From positions 1-24,671 of the IMG/VR virus record IMGVR_UViG_3300009137_000006: a stretch of DNA of 24,671 bases, one strand, 5' to 3'. Positions 13,063 through 20,210 of the stretch are shown here, one piece after another. This stretch comes from a virus. The notes under the pieces are model-generated. The model saw only the letters and a list, made by a program, of their open reading frames with translations, searched no databases and was not told the origin of the DNA. A program made the translations under genes and the position numbers. Numbering within the stretch: the first letter of the stretch is position 1; the number at the start of each line of letters is the position of its first letter.

Positions 13063-15660
13063 ATGCCCGGTGGCGCGACGAGTGCGACCGCGACGCTGAT
13101 CGCGAGTCTCCCGTATAGCGACAGTTCCACGTCGGCGATGACGGTGGGCACCGCTGGTGCGAATGCGTCGGCGGATGCTGTTGCTGCGCTCTTGAATGGC
13201 GGCACGATCAGAATTTACACGGCGCCGCAACCCGCGAGTGCGGATGTGGCAGTCACCACGCAGACCCTCTTAGCCTCTCCGACGTTTGGGACGCCTGCGT
13301 TTGCCGCGGCTGTGGCTGGCGTCTCCACCGCGAATGCCGTCATCGCGGATGGCAACGCGGCCGCCAGTGGAACCGCGAACTGGGCGCGCTTCGTCACCAG
13401 CGGCGGCGCGACAGTCTATGACGGCACCGTCGGGACAACGCCTGCAGCTCACTGTCGACTACCGAGCACAACGATCACCATTCACGGCACCGTGTCGGTG
13501 ACGAGTGCGCGCTATCAATCGCCGGTCATCGATCGCGGCCGATGGTACAAATATCTTGCTGCTACACCTGCCGTGCCGAACGAACTCGGAGTGTTCGTCT
13601 ACACGGCCGGCAGCAATAACTTAGACCTGCGGGTGTACACGCCGGATGCCGTCACGCCCTATCAGGCAGGGAACCTCTTTCCGTTCACAGCCATTCGCAA
13701 TAAGCCCATCCAGTTTCCCGTCAGTGCGGGCGTCGCCTATTATCTGAATGTCTTCGGCGCCGGGAACGCGGGCGATTACACCCTGTCAGTCCTTGCCGGC
13801 GCGACCGATCCGGCCCCCATTGGGTCGATCTTCGTCAATGATGATCATCTCGCGTGGCCCCTGGTCATCCTGTCCGCGATCGATGGCACGCCGCTGCGGT
13901 ATATCTCCCCGTTTCCCATTGGCGAAACCGCGGACATCCTCGCCACGGGCACCTATACCGGGCGCATCCTTGTGCATGACCGGACCAACACCGTTACCGA
14001 TGATCGACTGAAACTCTACTCGCCACATTTCGATCTGTTGGCCGATGTGCAATACCTGATGGCGACGGATAGTCAAGTCTGTCCGATCATGTCGAATAAA
14101 AGCATCCGCTTTTATATCGGCCGCGGCACAGATGCCGCGAATGCAAATCATGCCACCGTGACGACGGTTACGGCGACCGGAGCGTTTGGCGCGACGACGT
14201 GGAATCTGCCGGCGGCTGGCCTGCGCAGCCTCGCGCCATCGGTTGATGAGACGATCCTCTATGTGACTGGTCAGGGCGGGTTCCTCAACACGCCGGTCAA
14301 ACGGTGGGATCTCGTCAATGCCGTGTTTCTGTCGGATCTCGCGGCCGGCATTCCCAACTACTTCGTCACGTTTGCATGCGGGATGCTCGTCCTGAATGAC
14401 GATACGATTCTCGTCAGTTACGAAAACAATGTCAGCGAGAACAATCCCCCGATGGTGAAGCACTATGCCACCGATGGCAGCGTGCTCAACACCTACACCA
14501 TGACGGGGAGTCTCAGCAAAGATGTCCGATTGACGCATGCGCTGGACGATCCAGCGAGCTTTTGGATGTGGACGAAGGCCAATACCGGGATCAATCGCTT
14601 CACGAATCTCCGCGTCAGTGATGGCGCCACCCTCACGACGTTTGATGTCACGCAATTCGAGAATGGTACGTATGCGGGTGTCGTGTCCGCGACGCCTTCG
14701 GCGCGCTTTGGGGCCAGCGAGTCTTGTCCATTCCTGATTCTCCGCGTCGGCGTCGGGCTCCCACCCATCACGGGCACGATTGATGTGATCGCGCCACCGC
14801 CCAACAGTGGTACCGTACCGAATGCGCTGGCGCTCACTGGCTATCCGTTACCGCCTCGGCATCTCGAGGCGCTGTGCAGGACCATTATGACCATTGCTGC
14901 CTTGTCACCCGATGCCCGTCAGCAGATGTTCAACGCGCTCGGCGTCATGCTCAGCGGCGGGAAGCTGCTGACGCAGGAAGCTGGCACAACCACGAATCTC
15001 GCGACCTACAGCGACTCAGCGTTGACGGTCGCAAACAGCAATCCCGTGATCGCTGACGCATCGGGACTGCTCGGCCCGATTTACCTGCTACCGCAAGCGT
15101 ACAAATTCACGCTCTATGACAGCAACGATCTGCTCCAGTGGTCCCAAGACAACGTGTGGGATGTCGGGGAATTACTCCAGGCGACGATTACGACACTTCA
15201 AACGCAAGTCACGGCCAATCTGGCCTTGACCGAGACGAAATTCTGCACGACGCAACTCACGATGAATTCGACCGCGACGTTGGCCAACATTGTGGGCCTG
15301 ACCGGCTTCACGCTTGCGGCTAGCGGCGTTTATGCCTTCGAGATCAATCTCGCGGGGACCAGCACAGCGAATGGTGGGTTGAAAATTGCCTTCAAGTACA
15401 CAACCGCGACATTGACCAACCTCGAGGCGACGGCGCAAGGCTTCACGGCGAGTGCCGTGGCGGTGCAGCATACGACGACGACGACCGATCAGGCGACCTT
15501 GTTCGGGCAGACGGCCGCGGTGATCAGCATTCGCATCGTGGGCCGGTTGACGGTGAATGTGGCGGGCACGCTGGCCGTCCAAGCCGCGCAGAATGCTAGT
15601 CACAGCGATACCTCGGCGATCTACATTGGGAGTTCAGCGCGGTTCACGAAAGTGTCCTAA
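13063..15660 (+). CDS. Large mosaic tail or fibre protein with propeller-like core
   Basis: The 865-residue protein reads as five modules. (1) Residues about 26-155 are paralogous to the preceding 132-residue protein. (2) About 157-246 resembles a PPC-type beta domain (PVSAGVAYYLNVF; GDYTLSVLAG). (3) About 250-570 has propeller-like strands such as SLAPSVDETILYVTGQGG and MLVLNDDTILVSYEN. (4) About 600-706 has a phage-tail module with GGKLLTQEAGTTTNLATYSD, YKFTLYDSND and DNVWD. (5) 724-865 is paralogous to the 217-residue protein. A receptor-binding or capsid-fibre role is likely. ATG at 13063 is used; Met26 (13138) aligns with the start of the paralogue and is an alternative. Confidence 0.8.
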   Translation: MPGGATSATATLIASLPYSDSSTSAMTVGTAGANASADAVAALLNGGTIRIYTAPQPASADVAVTTQTLLASPTFGTPAFAAAVAGVSTANAVIADGNAAASGTANWARFVTSGGATVYDGTVGTTPAAHCRLPSTTITIHGTVSVTSARYQSPVIDRGRWYKYLAATPAVPNELGVFVYTAGSNNLDLRVYTPDAVTPYQAGNLFPFTAIRNKPIQFPVSAGVAYYLNVFGAGNAGDYTLSVLAGATDPAPIGSIFVNDDHLAWPLVILSAIDGTPLRYISPFPIGETADILATGTYTGRILVHDRTNTVTDDRLKLYSPHFDLLADVQYLMATDSQVCPIMSNKSIRFYIGRGTDAANANHATVTTVTATGAFGATTWNLPAAGLRSLAPSVDETILYVTGQGGFLNTPVKRWDLVNAVFLSDLAAGIPNYFVTFACGMLVLNDDTILVSYENNVSENNPPMVKHYATDGSVLNTYTMTGSLSKDVRLTHALDDPASFWMWTKANTGINRFTNLRVSDGATLTTFDVTQFENGTYAGVVSATPSARFGASESCPFLILRVGVGLPPITGTIDVIAPPPNSGTVPNALALTGYPLPPRHLEALCRTIMTIAALSPDARQQMFNALGVMLSGGKLLTQEAGTTTNLATYSDSALTVANSNPVIADASGLLGPIYLLPQAYKFTLYDSNDLLQWSQDNVWDVGELLQATITTLQTQVTANLALTETKFCTTQLTMNSTATLANIVGLTGFTLAASGVYAFEINLAGTSTANGGLKIAFKYTTATLTNLEATAQGFTASAVAVQHTTTTTDQATLFGQTAAVISIRIVGRLTVNVAGTLAVQAAQNASHSDTSAIYIGSSARFTKVS

Positions 15661-15672
15661 AACCACGGTGGA

Positions 15673-15701
15673 ATGGCATTTAGCCGTATCTGAGCTATAC
15701 T
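15673..15701 (+). promoter_or_regulatory. Sigma70-like promoter for the structured RNA and downstream genes
   Basis: ATGGCA at 15673-15678 (four of six against TTGACA) and TATACT at 15696-15701 (five of six against TATAAT) are separated by 17 nt. Initiation 6-8 nt after the -10 box would fall at 15707-15709, exactly where the first strand of the folded RNA begins. That agreement raises confidence above what the boxes alone would give. Confidence 0.5.
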
Positions 15702-15707
15702 GAGCGT

Positions 15708-15807
15708 GACGCCAGCCGAAGAGGGTGATCCGGGTTGGACGGCTTGACCCAATTGGGCAATAACCCTTCGGCCGCCGAGAAGATGTGAATCATCGTCGGT
15801 TGGCGTC
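15708..15807 (+). ncRNA. Structured RNA or leader closed by a long stem, about 100 nt
   Basis: GACGCCAGCC at 15708-15717 pairs with GGTTGGCGTC at 15798-15807 (ten pairs, one G-U), extendable by two pairs outward. Inside, CCGAA (15716-15720) plus GGGT (15723-15726) can pair with ACCC plus TTCGG at 15763-15771 around a GA bulge. GGGT at 15732-15735 can pair with ACCC at 15747-15750, next to the palindrome CCCAATTGGG (15748-15757). A 3' hairpin forms from CCGA/TCGG and GATG (15782-15785)/CATC (15791-15794). Some helices are mutually exclusive, as in a switching leader. I do not recognise a known riboswitch or ribozyme core. No long ORF covers it. Confidence 0.55.
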
Positions 15808-15818
15808 GCCGTCATGTT

Positions 15819-15830
15819 GAGGACATGTCC
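15819..15830 (+). promoter_or_regulatory. Shine-Dalgarno embedded in a 10-nt palindrome
   Basis: GAGGA at 15819-15823 is well spaced for the ATG at 15833, and its last three bases start the perfect palindrome GGACATGTCC at 15821-15830. Pairing of the palindrome, or with upstream leader sequence, could hide the ribosome binding site, which would fit a leader-RNA control role. Confidence 0.4.
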
Positions 15831-15832
15831 AA

Positions 15833-16168
15833 ATGCCCGTCGTGAATTGTCGCATCGTCAGCACACCACGGACCGGACATCATGAGATTTCCATTGACAA
15901 TGATGATGCTCCGATTCTGATCGGGAATGGCCCAACGAAGAAAGCGGCCTTGCAGGATGCGATGGATACCTTACAGGGGCTTCAATCGGATATTGCCCGG
16001 CGACTGGATGACATCGAACGAGAACAGCCAGGTTTCAAAGAAGAATGGAAAGAGCGAGCACGCCGTTGGATCAATCGTGAAAGCCACATCAATACGGATG
16101 GTCCGTTCACGGAGTTGATTGAAGAAGCGCGGCGAATCATTCGCACGGCATACCACCTTCCGCCGTAG
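15833..16168 (+). CDS. Small phage protein of unknown function
   Basis: ATG at 15833 has GAGGA ten bases upstream. The 111-residue product starts with beta strands (NCRIVSTPRTGHHEISIDND), then a GPTKKAALQDAMDTLQGLQS helix and a charged helical C-terminal half. The alternation of strands and an A-x-x-D-A helix resembles small double-stranded-RNA-binding or HicB-like folds, but I see no diagnostic motif, so I call it unknown. It is the first gene behind the structured leader. Confidence 0.65.
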   Translation: MPVVNCRIVSTPRTGHHEISIDNDDAPILIGNGPTKKAALQDAMDTLQGLQSDIARRLDDIEREQPGFKEEWKERARRWINRESHINTDGPFTELIEEARRIIRTAYHLPP

Positions 16169-16190
16169 ACACACACAGAACGGGATTCCA

Positions 16191-16469
16191 ATGACTGATG
16201 CCACTGAAGCCCGTGAAACTCACGAATACATCGATCATGGTTTCGGCGGCCATCTCGTCGGAATGTCTTGCTCGATTTGCAAGAGAACATTGCATCTTGC
16301 ACCGATAATTGAGCGGGTCATGAATCTATCGCCGTGGATTGAAGAGGGCGACAGCATTTGGTGTTTTTTCTGTGGCATCACCGCTGCCCGTTGCTATCTA
16401 TCATCGCCGCAGTCAGCCACCCATCAACAAGACTGTCTCTATCGACTGTGGCGCGAACATGCTGAATGA
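16191..16469 (+). CDS. Small Cys/His-rich phage protein
   Basis: I choose the ATG at 16191, 22 nt after the preceding stop; a longer frame from 16119 would overlap that gene. The 92-residue product has two Cys pairs, CSIC near residue 26 and CFFC near residue 58, and an end with HQQDCLYRLW, consistent with a zinc-binding fold. Its last bases overlap the next ATG. Function unknown. Confidence 0.6.
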   Translation: MTDATEARETHEYIDHGFGGHLVGMSCSICKRTLHLAPIIERVMNLSPWIEEGDSIWCFFCGITAARCYLSSPQSATHQQDCLYRLWREHAE

Positions 16470-16668
16470 TGACGCGCCTGACCCGCGCGATGTCTGTACC
16501 TGTGCGCGGTGTGGACGCACGATTCCGCTCAGTGCCAGCAGTGAAGCGAATCACGGCCAAGGGATTCTCTATGAGTTCTTCCACTGTGCGGATCGAGCCG
16601 CCTGTGATGTGGCTCGGCAACAGCAAAATACTTCCTTCTCGCCACATCCCTCGCAGACATCAGGATGA
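16459..16668 (+). CDS. Small zinc-finger-like phage protein
   Basis: ATG at 16459 lies inside the end of the preceding gene, an 11-nt overlap. The 69-residue product has CTCARCGRTI near residue 13 and FFHCADRAACD near residue 42, giving CxxC with HCx(5)C. The final 20 residues are polar and probably disordered. About 100 nt of its 3' end overlaps the - strand Cys-rich ORF that ends at 16569; both frames have sensible Cys spacing, so one may be a shadow. Confidence 0.5.
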   Translation: MLNDDAPDPRDVCTCARCGRTIPLSASSEANHGQGILYEFFHCADRAACDVARQQQNTSFSPHPSQTSG

Positions 16669-16811
16669 GGTTTCTGCTGATCGTCATTGCAATCGGCACA
16701 CGCGACCCAGATGAAATCGCGATGACGACCATCAGCACTCATCGGACGCCAGACATGCCAGCCGGAGCCATCGCCGCAATTAGGGCAGAGAATTGTCACG
16801 GAGTTTCGCAT
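16569..16811 (-). CDS. Small zinc-ribbon protein
   Basis: From the ATG at 16811 the 80-residue product begins MRNSVTILCPNCGDGSGW and contains CADC (about residue 41) and CEGC (about residue 55), then a CCC run. Regularly spaced CPNC/CADC/CEGC pairs are unlikely in a random frame. The + strand alternative across 16665-16961 shows no such pattern. The gene converges on the + strand cassette and has no strong Shine-Dalgarno; it overlaps the small ORF upstream. Nucleic-acid binding is possible, not shown. Confidence 0.55.
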   Translation of the reverse strand: MRNSVTILCPNCGDGSGWHVWRPMSADGRHRDFIWVACADCNDDQQKPHPDVCEGCGEKEVFCCCRATSQAARSAQWKNS

Positions 16812-16944
16812 CGTGCCATGCCAGAATCGCGACCATCGCCACCCAAATATCAGCAATCGGTTCACCGTAATCCGCAATCACTCTGGGCAATCTGCGTTGG
16901 GCCACGCGAACGCGGCAGAAACGGTCAATTGCCTGCAAATTCAC
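16780..16944 (-). CDS. 54-residue ORF, unknown function
   Basis: The frame runs from GTG (complement of 16942-16944) or TTG at 16950 down to TAA (complement of 16780-16782). The product reads like a folded helical peptide (AIDRFCRVRVAQRRLPRVIA; EPIADIWVAMVAILAWHDAK) with an amphipathic second helix. There is no ATG and no clear Shine-Dalgarno. It overlaps the start of the zinc-ribbon gene by 32 nt and would be its operon partner. Confidence 0.35.
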   Translation of the reverse strand: MNLQAIDRFCRVRVAQRRLPRVIADYGEPIADIWVAMVAILAWHDAKLRDNSLP

Positions 16945-17019
16945 GTACAAGCGGGTTTTAGCCGATTTAGCCTTGCGTCGGGCCTAGCTCATCTGTTAGG
17001 CTGATCGCAGGAGCAGACC

Positions 17020-17100
17020 ATGCTGATTCTGGAGATTGCGGCAGCCTTCTACATCGTGCAATGCCTCTTCGGCTTCATTGTGCTCTGGGTCGGTGATTGA
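17020..17100 (+). CDS. 26-residue membrane peptide with strong ribosome binding site
   Basis: ATG at 17020 is preceded by AGGAG at 17009-17013 with 6-nt spacing, one of the best Shine-Dalgarno sequences in the window. The peptide is almost entirely hydrophobic (EIAAAFYIVQCLFGFIVLWV) and ends GD before TGA at 17098-17100. It stands alone on the + strand, two bases from the end of the convergent - strand gene. It is too short for family assignment; small holin-like or regulatory membrane peptides are possible. Confidence 0.5.
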   Translation: MLILEIAAAFYIVQCLFGFIVLWVGD

Positions 17101-17102
17101 GG

Positions 17103-18239
17103 TTACGGTTGATCGTCGGGTGATTGCGCCGCAGCGAGCACGGCCGCCCGAATCAACTGCGGCGACACTTTGGCGACTGATCCCGCTGCTCCATACGCCC
17201 CGCGTGCGAGCAGGGATTTGAACATCGGGCTGCGGTCAGCCAAGGCCGTCAGAAACGTCATTGGATTGTGCGTCACCCAGGCAAAACCGATCGGGTCACG
17301 ATTGCCAGACATGGCCACGCGGCGTCCCACCACATCGGCGGCTTGCAGGAGTTTTCCTTCACGGGCATTCAGGGCCGACACGGCGGGCACTTCAGTGGCA
17401 ATTTCCTCTTTCAGCCCACGCGCCAAGCCTTTCTGCGCTTCAATCGTTGCTGATTTGAGCTCGCCGTACTTCCCCGCGAGCTGGCGATACGTGCCCGTTT
17501 TCAACGCTTGCGCCTGTTCAATCGGTAAGCGGCTCCCACCATACGCCTCGAGGAATTCGTTGCCGACATCAGCTACCGCTCCGAGGTCACTGGCCGGATT
17601 GACTTGCTGGCTGACGTGTTGGGCGACGGGCGTCAACCGGGTGACGACGGCGTGAGGGCTAATAGTAGCAGTCGATCCGGCGAGCGCGTCTTTGATTTGC
17701 TCATTCGTCGCATCGATCAATGCGCCCAACTTGGCTTGTCCCGCTTTCGTGATTGAAATGCCCTCATCAAGCAAGGTTTTGACCAGTTGCGGCGTGCCGC
17801 CCGTCGCGCGCTTCGCTGCGGCGAGTGTCGGTTTGACGGCTGACTGCATCAAGCGAGTGCCGCCTGCTCGCAGCGCTGCGCCAGTGCCAAGGCCCACGGC
17901 TTCAGGGACAGCGCCTTGCCAGACACCTTCCTTTGCCACCGCTTGCACCGCTTCAAGCGGCGTGCTGGGTGCTGGGCGTCCGCGCGCACGATTGATGAGT
18001 TGCTTGTAGGCTTCTGCGCCACCGGCGCCAAACAGCCCACCGACGACCGTGCCACCAGGACCGAGCACGGAGCCGGTGAGGCCGCCCACAATCCCGCCAG
18101 CGACCGGCAGCTTATTGATGGCCCAATCCGCCCAACTTTCCGGTGTTTTCGGTGTCGGTGAAGGCGTCGGACTGACATCTTCGGCGCGAAAGGTTGTCGG
18201 CGCGTCGATCTCGGCGGCCGTGAACTTGACGGTCTGCAC
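17103..18239 (-). CDS. Putative DNA-ejection or internal virion protein with glycine-zipper segment
   Basis: GTG start at 18239-18237 shares one base with the TAG of the upstream gene. The 378-residue product has a Thr/Pro-rich start, then a glycine-rich hydrophobic stretch at about residues 46-75 (VAGGIVGGLTGSVLGPGGTV) able to enter membranes, and a long Ala-rich helical body. This composition is typical of podovirus internal proteins ejected ahead of DNA. It is the last gene of the - strand virion operon. Direct family identity is not certain. Confidence 0.65.
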   Translation of the reverse strand: MQTVKFTAAEIDAPTTFRAEDVSPTPSPTPKTPESWADWAINKLPVAGGIVGGLTGSVLGPGGTVVGGLFGAGGAEAYKQLINRARGRPAPSTPLEAVQAVAKEGVWQGAVPEAVGLGTGAALRAGGTRLMQSAVKPTLAAAKRATGGTPQLVKTLLDEGISITKAGQAKLGALIDATNEQIKDALAGSTATISPHAVVTRLTPVAQHVSQQVNPASDLGAVADVGNEFLEAYGGSRLPIEQAQALKTGTYRQLAGKYGELKSATIEAQKGLARGLKEEIATEVPAVSALNAREGKLLQAADVVGRRVAMSGNRDPIGFAWVTHNPMTFLTALADRSPMFKSLLARGAYGAAGSVAKVSPQLIRAAVLAAAQSPDDQP

Positions 18240-19819
18240 TATTTCACTCCGACGCCTTCGTAGCTGCCATCGGGATTGATTTTCGTCACCCGCAAGCGAA
18301 CGCCTTTGACCGTCACAATCTCACCGAGTTTCGGCGCTGGTGTCGCGGTGACTGTTGGCGTCGGTATCGGCGCGGGTGTGCTCGACAGGCCCGCCGCGCC
18401 GATACTCTCGATGGAGTTCTGTCGAATCTTCAGATTCGTGCGGGCGAGTTGAATGGCGCTGAGCAGTTGATCCTTCGTCCAATCGGCCGACAGGTTCTTT
18501 TGTGCGAGGCCGAGCGCATGATCGGTCGGGGAGTTGCCGCCCATGTAGACGTTGCCGAGTTCGGAGGTCACGTCGGTGATCTGGGCCTGGAGATTGGTCG
18601 CAATTTGCTGAGCCTTCGGGCCGAGGGCACCATTCACGGCGGCGGCGAGTTGAACTTTGTTCAGGATTGGAAACTTGCCGGCATCCCACTGCTTTGCCAA
18701 GTCTTCAATGACGCCTAGTGAGTCGGATGCTGTACTGATCGCTTGTCGGAGTCGCGTTTGCTGCGCGCCGTTCAACGTCGCGACATGCTTTTGGGCGGCT
18801 TGCCAGTCGAGATTGGCTTTGGTCAGATCGTATCCACGCTTGGAGAGTTCGGCGCGGACTGGACCAGCCATCCGATACAGCCCTCTCACATCAGGCGGTT
18901 GCAAGCCTTGCTCAATGGCATCCGCGATCGAAGCAGCATCGGTGGTTGTTTGCTGAAGGGTGACGGCTGATGCCGGCGGAATAGCTTTGACTTGGCCGGT
19001 GACATCTTTCCCTTGATACATCCACTTGCCGCCCGAGCCGTCTTTGTTCGGCACGTAATCGACGGGCACATCGCCGACGCCGGGCAAGCGCATCGTGTGG
19101 GTTTGCGACGGTGACGGCTTCTCAGGCGCCGTATAGATCGGTTGATTCGTGGTCGGATCCACCAACGTGCCGCCCGCGGGCACTTCGCGCGGCTTGATAC
19201 GTTCGCTCGCCCCTTTCGACTGCTGGATGTAGCGTGCTTTGACGGCCGTTCGCGCCTCGGGCGGCATCGACAGATTCCGATTCGCTTCCTCGCGCGTGAT
19301 CCACTGATTACGCGCCGCGACACCGTTGAAGACTTGCCAATCGCCCTCGTTGGTCACATCCAGGCCCACGGCGCTATTGCCCAGGCTTTCTCGGTTCTGG
19401 TCGAGTAACCGCCCGCGCAACTCCTGCGTCTTCGCCGCTTCCTCATTCCATTTCGTGCCCTGCTCCAAAATCTTCGGCACGTAATGGCCCATCTTGTTGG
19501 CTTGTGCAACCTTCGTGGCCTTTTCGATGCTGAAGTGGCCTTCATCATCCCAAATCGGCTGGCTCCAGACGTAATCGAGCGCGTCCTGCTCGCCTTGGGC
19601 GCGCTGCTCGCCGCGGAGGCGCAGGTCGGTGAGCTGTTGCTCGGAGGCCGCTTGCTGGTTCAACCGCTGCTCGCGCGACTTCAGCAGATTCTGCTCGGCA
19701 ACCTGCTGCGGGATCGCGCCGATGTTCTGGATGGCCTCTCCCCAAATTCGGCCACGTTCGCGCGCCGCGGCGGCTTGGGATTGGCCGTAAGCGGTGAGAA
19801 TTGCAGCGACATCACTCAT
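18239..19819 (-). CDS. Putative internal virion or ejection protein
   Basis: The 526-residue protein opens with helical, Gln/Ala/Arg-rich sequence (AILTAYGQSQAAAARERGRI and QVAEQNLLKSREQRL), consistent with coiled coils. A middle segment has GDVPVDYVPNKDGSGGKWMY, later helices follow, and a Pro/Thr linker precedes a small C-terminal beta domain (KLGEIVTVKGVRLRVTKINP). Such size and layout fit ejection proteins that travel with phage DNA. The ATG at 19819 is the first gene start on the left of the pentamer-array region. It ends with TAG. Confidence 0.65.
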   Translation of the reverse strand: MSDVAAILTAYGQSQAAAARERGRIWGEAIQNIGAIPQQVAEQNLLKSREQRLNQQAASEQQLTDLRLRGEQRAQGEQDALDYVWSQPIWDDEGHFSIEKATKVAQANKMGHYVPKILEQGTKWNEEAAKTQELRGRLLDQNRESLGNSAVGLDVTNEGDWQVFNGVAARNQWITREEANRNLSMPPEARTAVKARYIQQSKGASERIKPREVPAGGTLVDPTTNQPIYTAPEKPSPSQTHTMRLPGVGDVPVDYVPNKDGSGGKWMYQGKDVTGQVKAIPPASAVTLQQTTTDAASIADAIEQGLQPPDVRGLYRMAGPVRAELSKRGYDLTKANLDWQAAQKHVATLNGAQQTRLRQAISTASDSLGVIEDLAKQWDAGKFPILNKVQLAAAVNGALGPKAQQIATNLQAQITDVTSELGNVYMGGNSPTDHALGLAQKNLSADWTKDQLLSAIQLARTNLKIRQNSIESIGAAGLSSTPAPIPTPTVTATPAPKLGEIVTVKGVRLRVTKINPDGSYEGVGVK

Positions 19820-19855
19820 TTAATGCTCAACCGTTCTATGGTAAAGTGAGCGACG

Positions 19856-19882
19856 ACGGTGAGCGTTTTCCGCGCTCACCGT
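19856..19882. promoter_or_regulatory. Perfect 10-bp stem-loop between the array and the virion gene
   Basis: ACGGTGAGCG at 19856-19865 is the exact complement of CGCTCACCGT at 19873-19882, with a 7-nt loop. No U-run follows on either strand, so it is not a standard intrinsic terminator. It sits in the 5' leader of the - strand gene starting at 19819 and could bind a protein, stabilise mRNA or shield the gene from read-through. The stretch 19883-19945 between it and the array shows no gene I can support. Confidence 0.55.
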
Positions 19883-19945
19883 GTCTAACCACATTCCCCG
19901 CAGTTGGAGGCTGCGCGGTCGATGGCTGTCGAATCTTAGCAAATT

Positions 19946-20190
19946 CAGGTCGAGTGGGCTCAGGTATGGCCCGGTTTGGTCAGGTATGGTCAGGCGAGAT
20001 CAGGCATGGCAAGGCTTGGTATGCCAGGGTAGGCCGGGATTGGGCGGTGTGCGGTATGGCGCGGCAAGGTACAGCGAGGTTGGGTGTGACAGGGTTGGGT
20101 CAGGTATGGCGAGGCAGGGTTCGGTTTGCTCGGGTCAGGCACGGCTAGACGAGGTTCGGCAGGGTTCGCTTCGATGTGGCATGGCGTGGC
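19946..20190 (+). repeat. Upstream NNGGY pentamer array, 49 units
   Basis: Read in register from 19946, the DNA is 49 successive 5-mers with no insertion or deletion. All 49 end in C or T and 36 match NNGGY exactly, for example caggt, atggc, ccggt, ttggt; the others mostly change one of the two G positions. The first two bases are highly variable. Runs of seven perfect units lie at 19961-19995 and 20091-20125. The G-rich strand is the coding strand of the gene that follows. The array ends 20 nt before that ATG. A few more units ending in a pyrimidine trail off to the left. Confidence 0.95.
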
Positions 20191-20210
20191 TTTATTTGGA
20201 GGGTAGAGCG

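Noticed and set aside
15708-15807. tRNA or known riboswitch
   Set aside because: No cloverleaf, anticodon arm or T-loop motif, and no match to TPP, cobalamin, SAM or c-di-GMP core sequences that I can recall.
16665-16961. + strand frame starting MRFLLIVIAIG, coupled by ATGA to the previous stop
   Set aside because: The opposite strand shows regular CPNC/CADC/CEGC zinc-ribbon spacing over the same bases; this frame has no motif.
19881-20210. Continuous frame from GTG 19881 through the upstream array as an N-terminal extension of the cargo protein
   Set aside because: The extension is a low-complexity translation of the 5-nt repeat, while ATG 20211 has a strong GGAGGG; the open frame is noted as a finding but not annotated.
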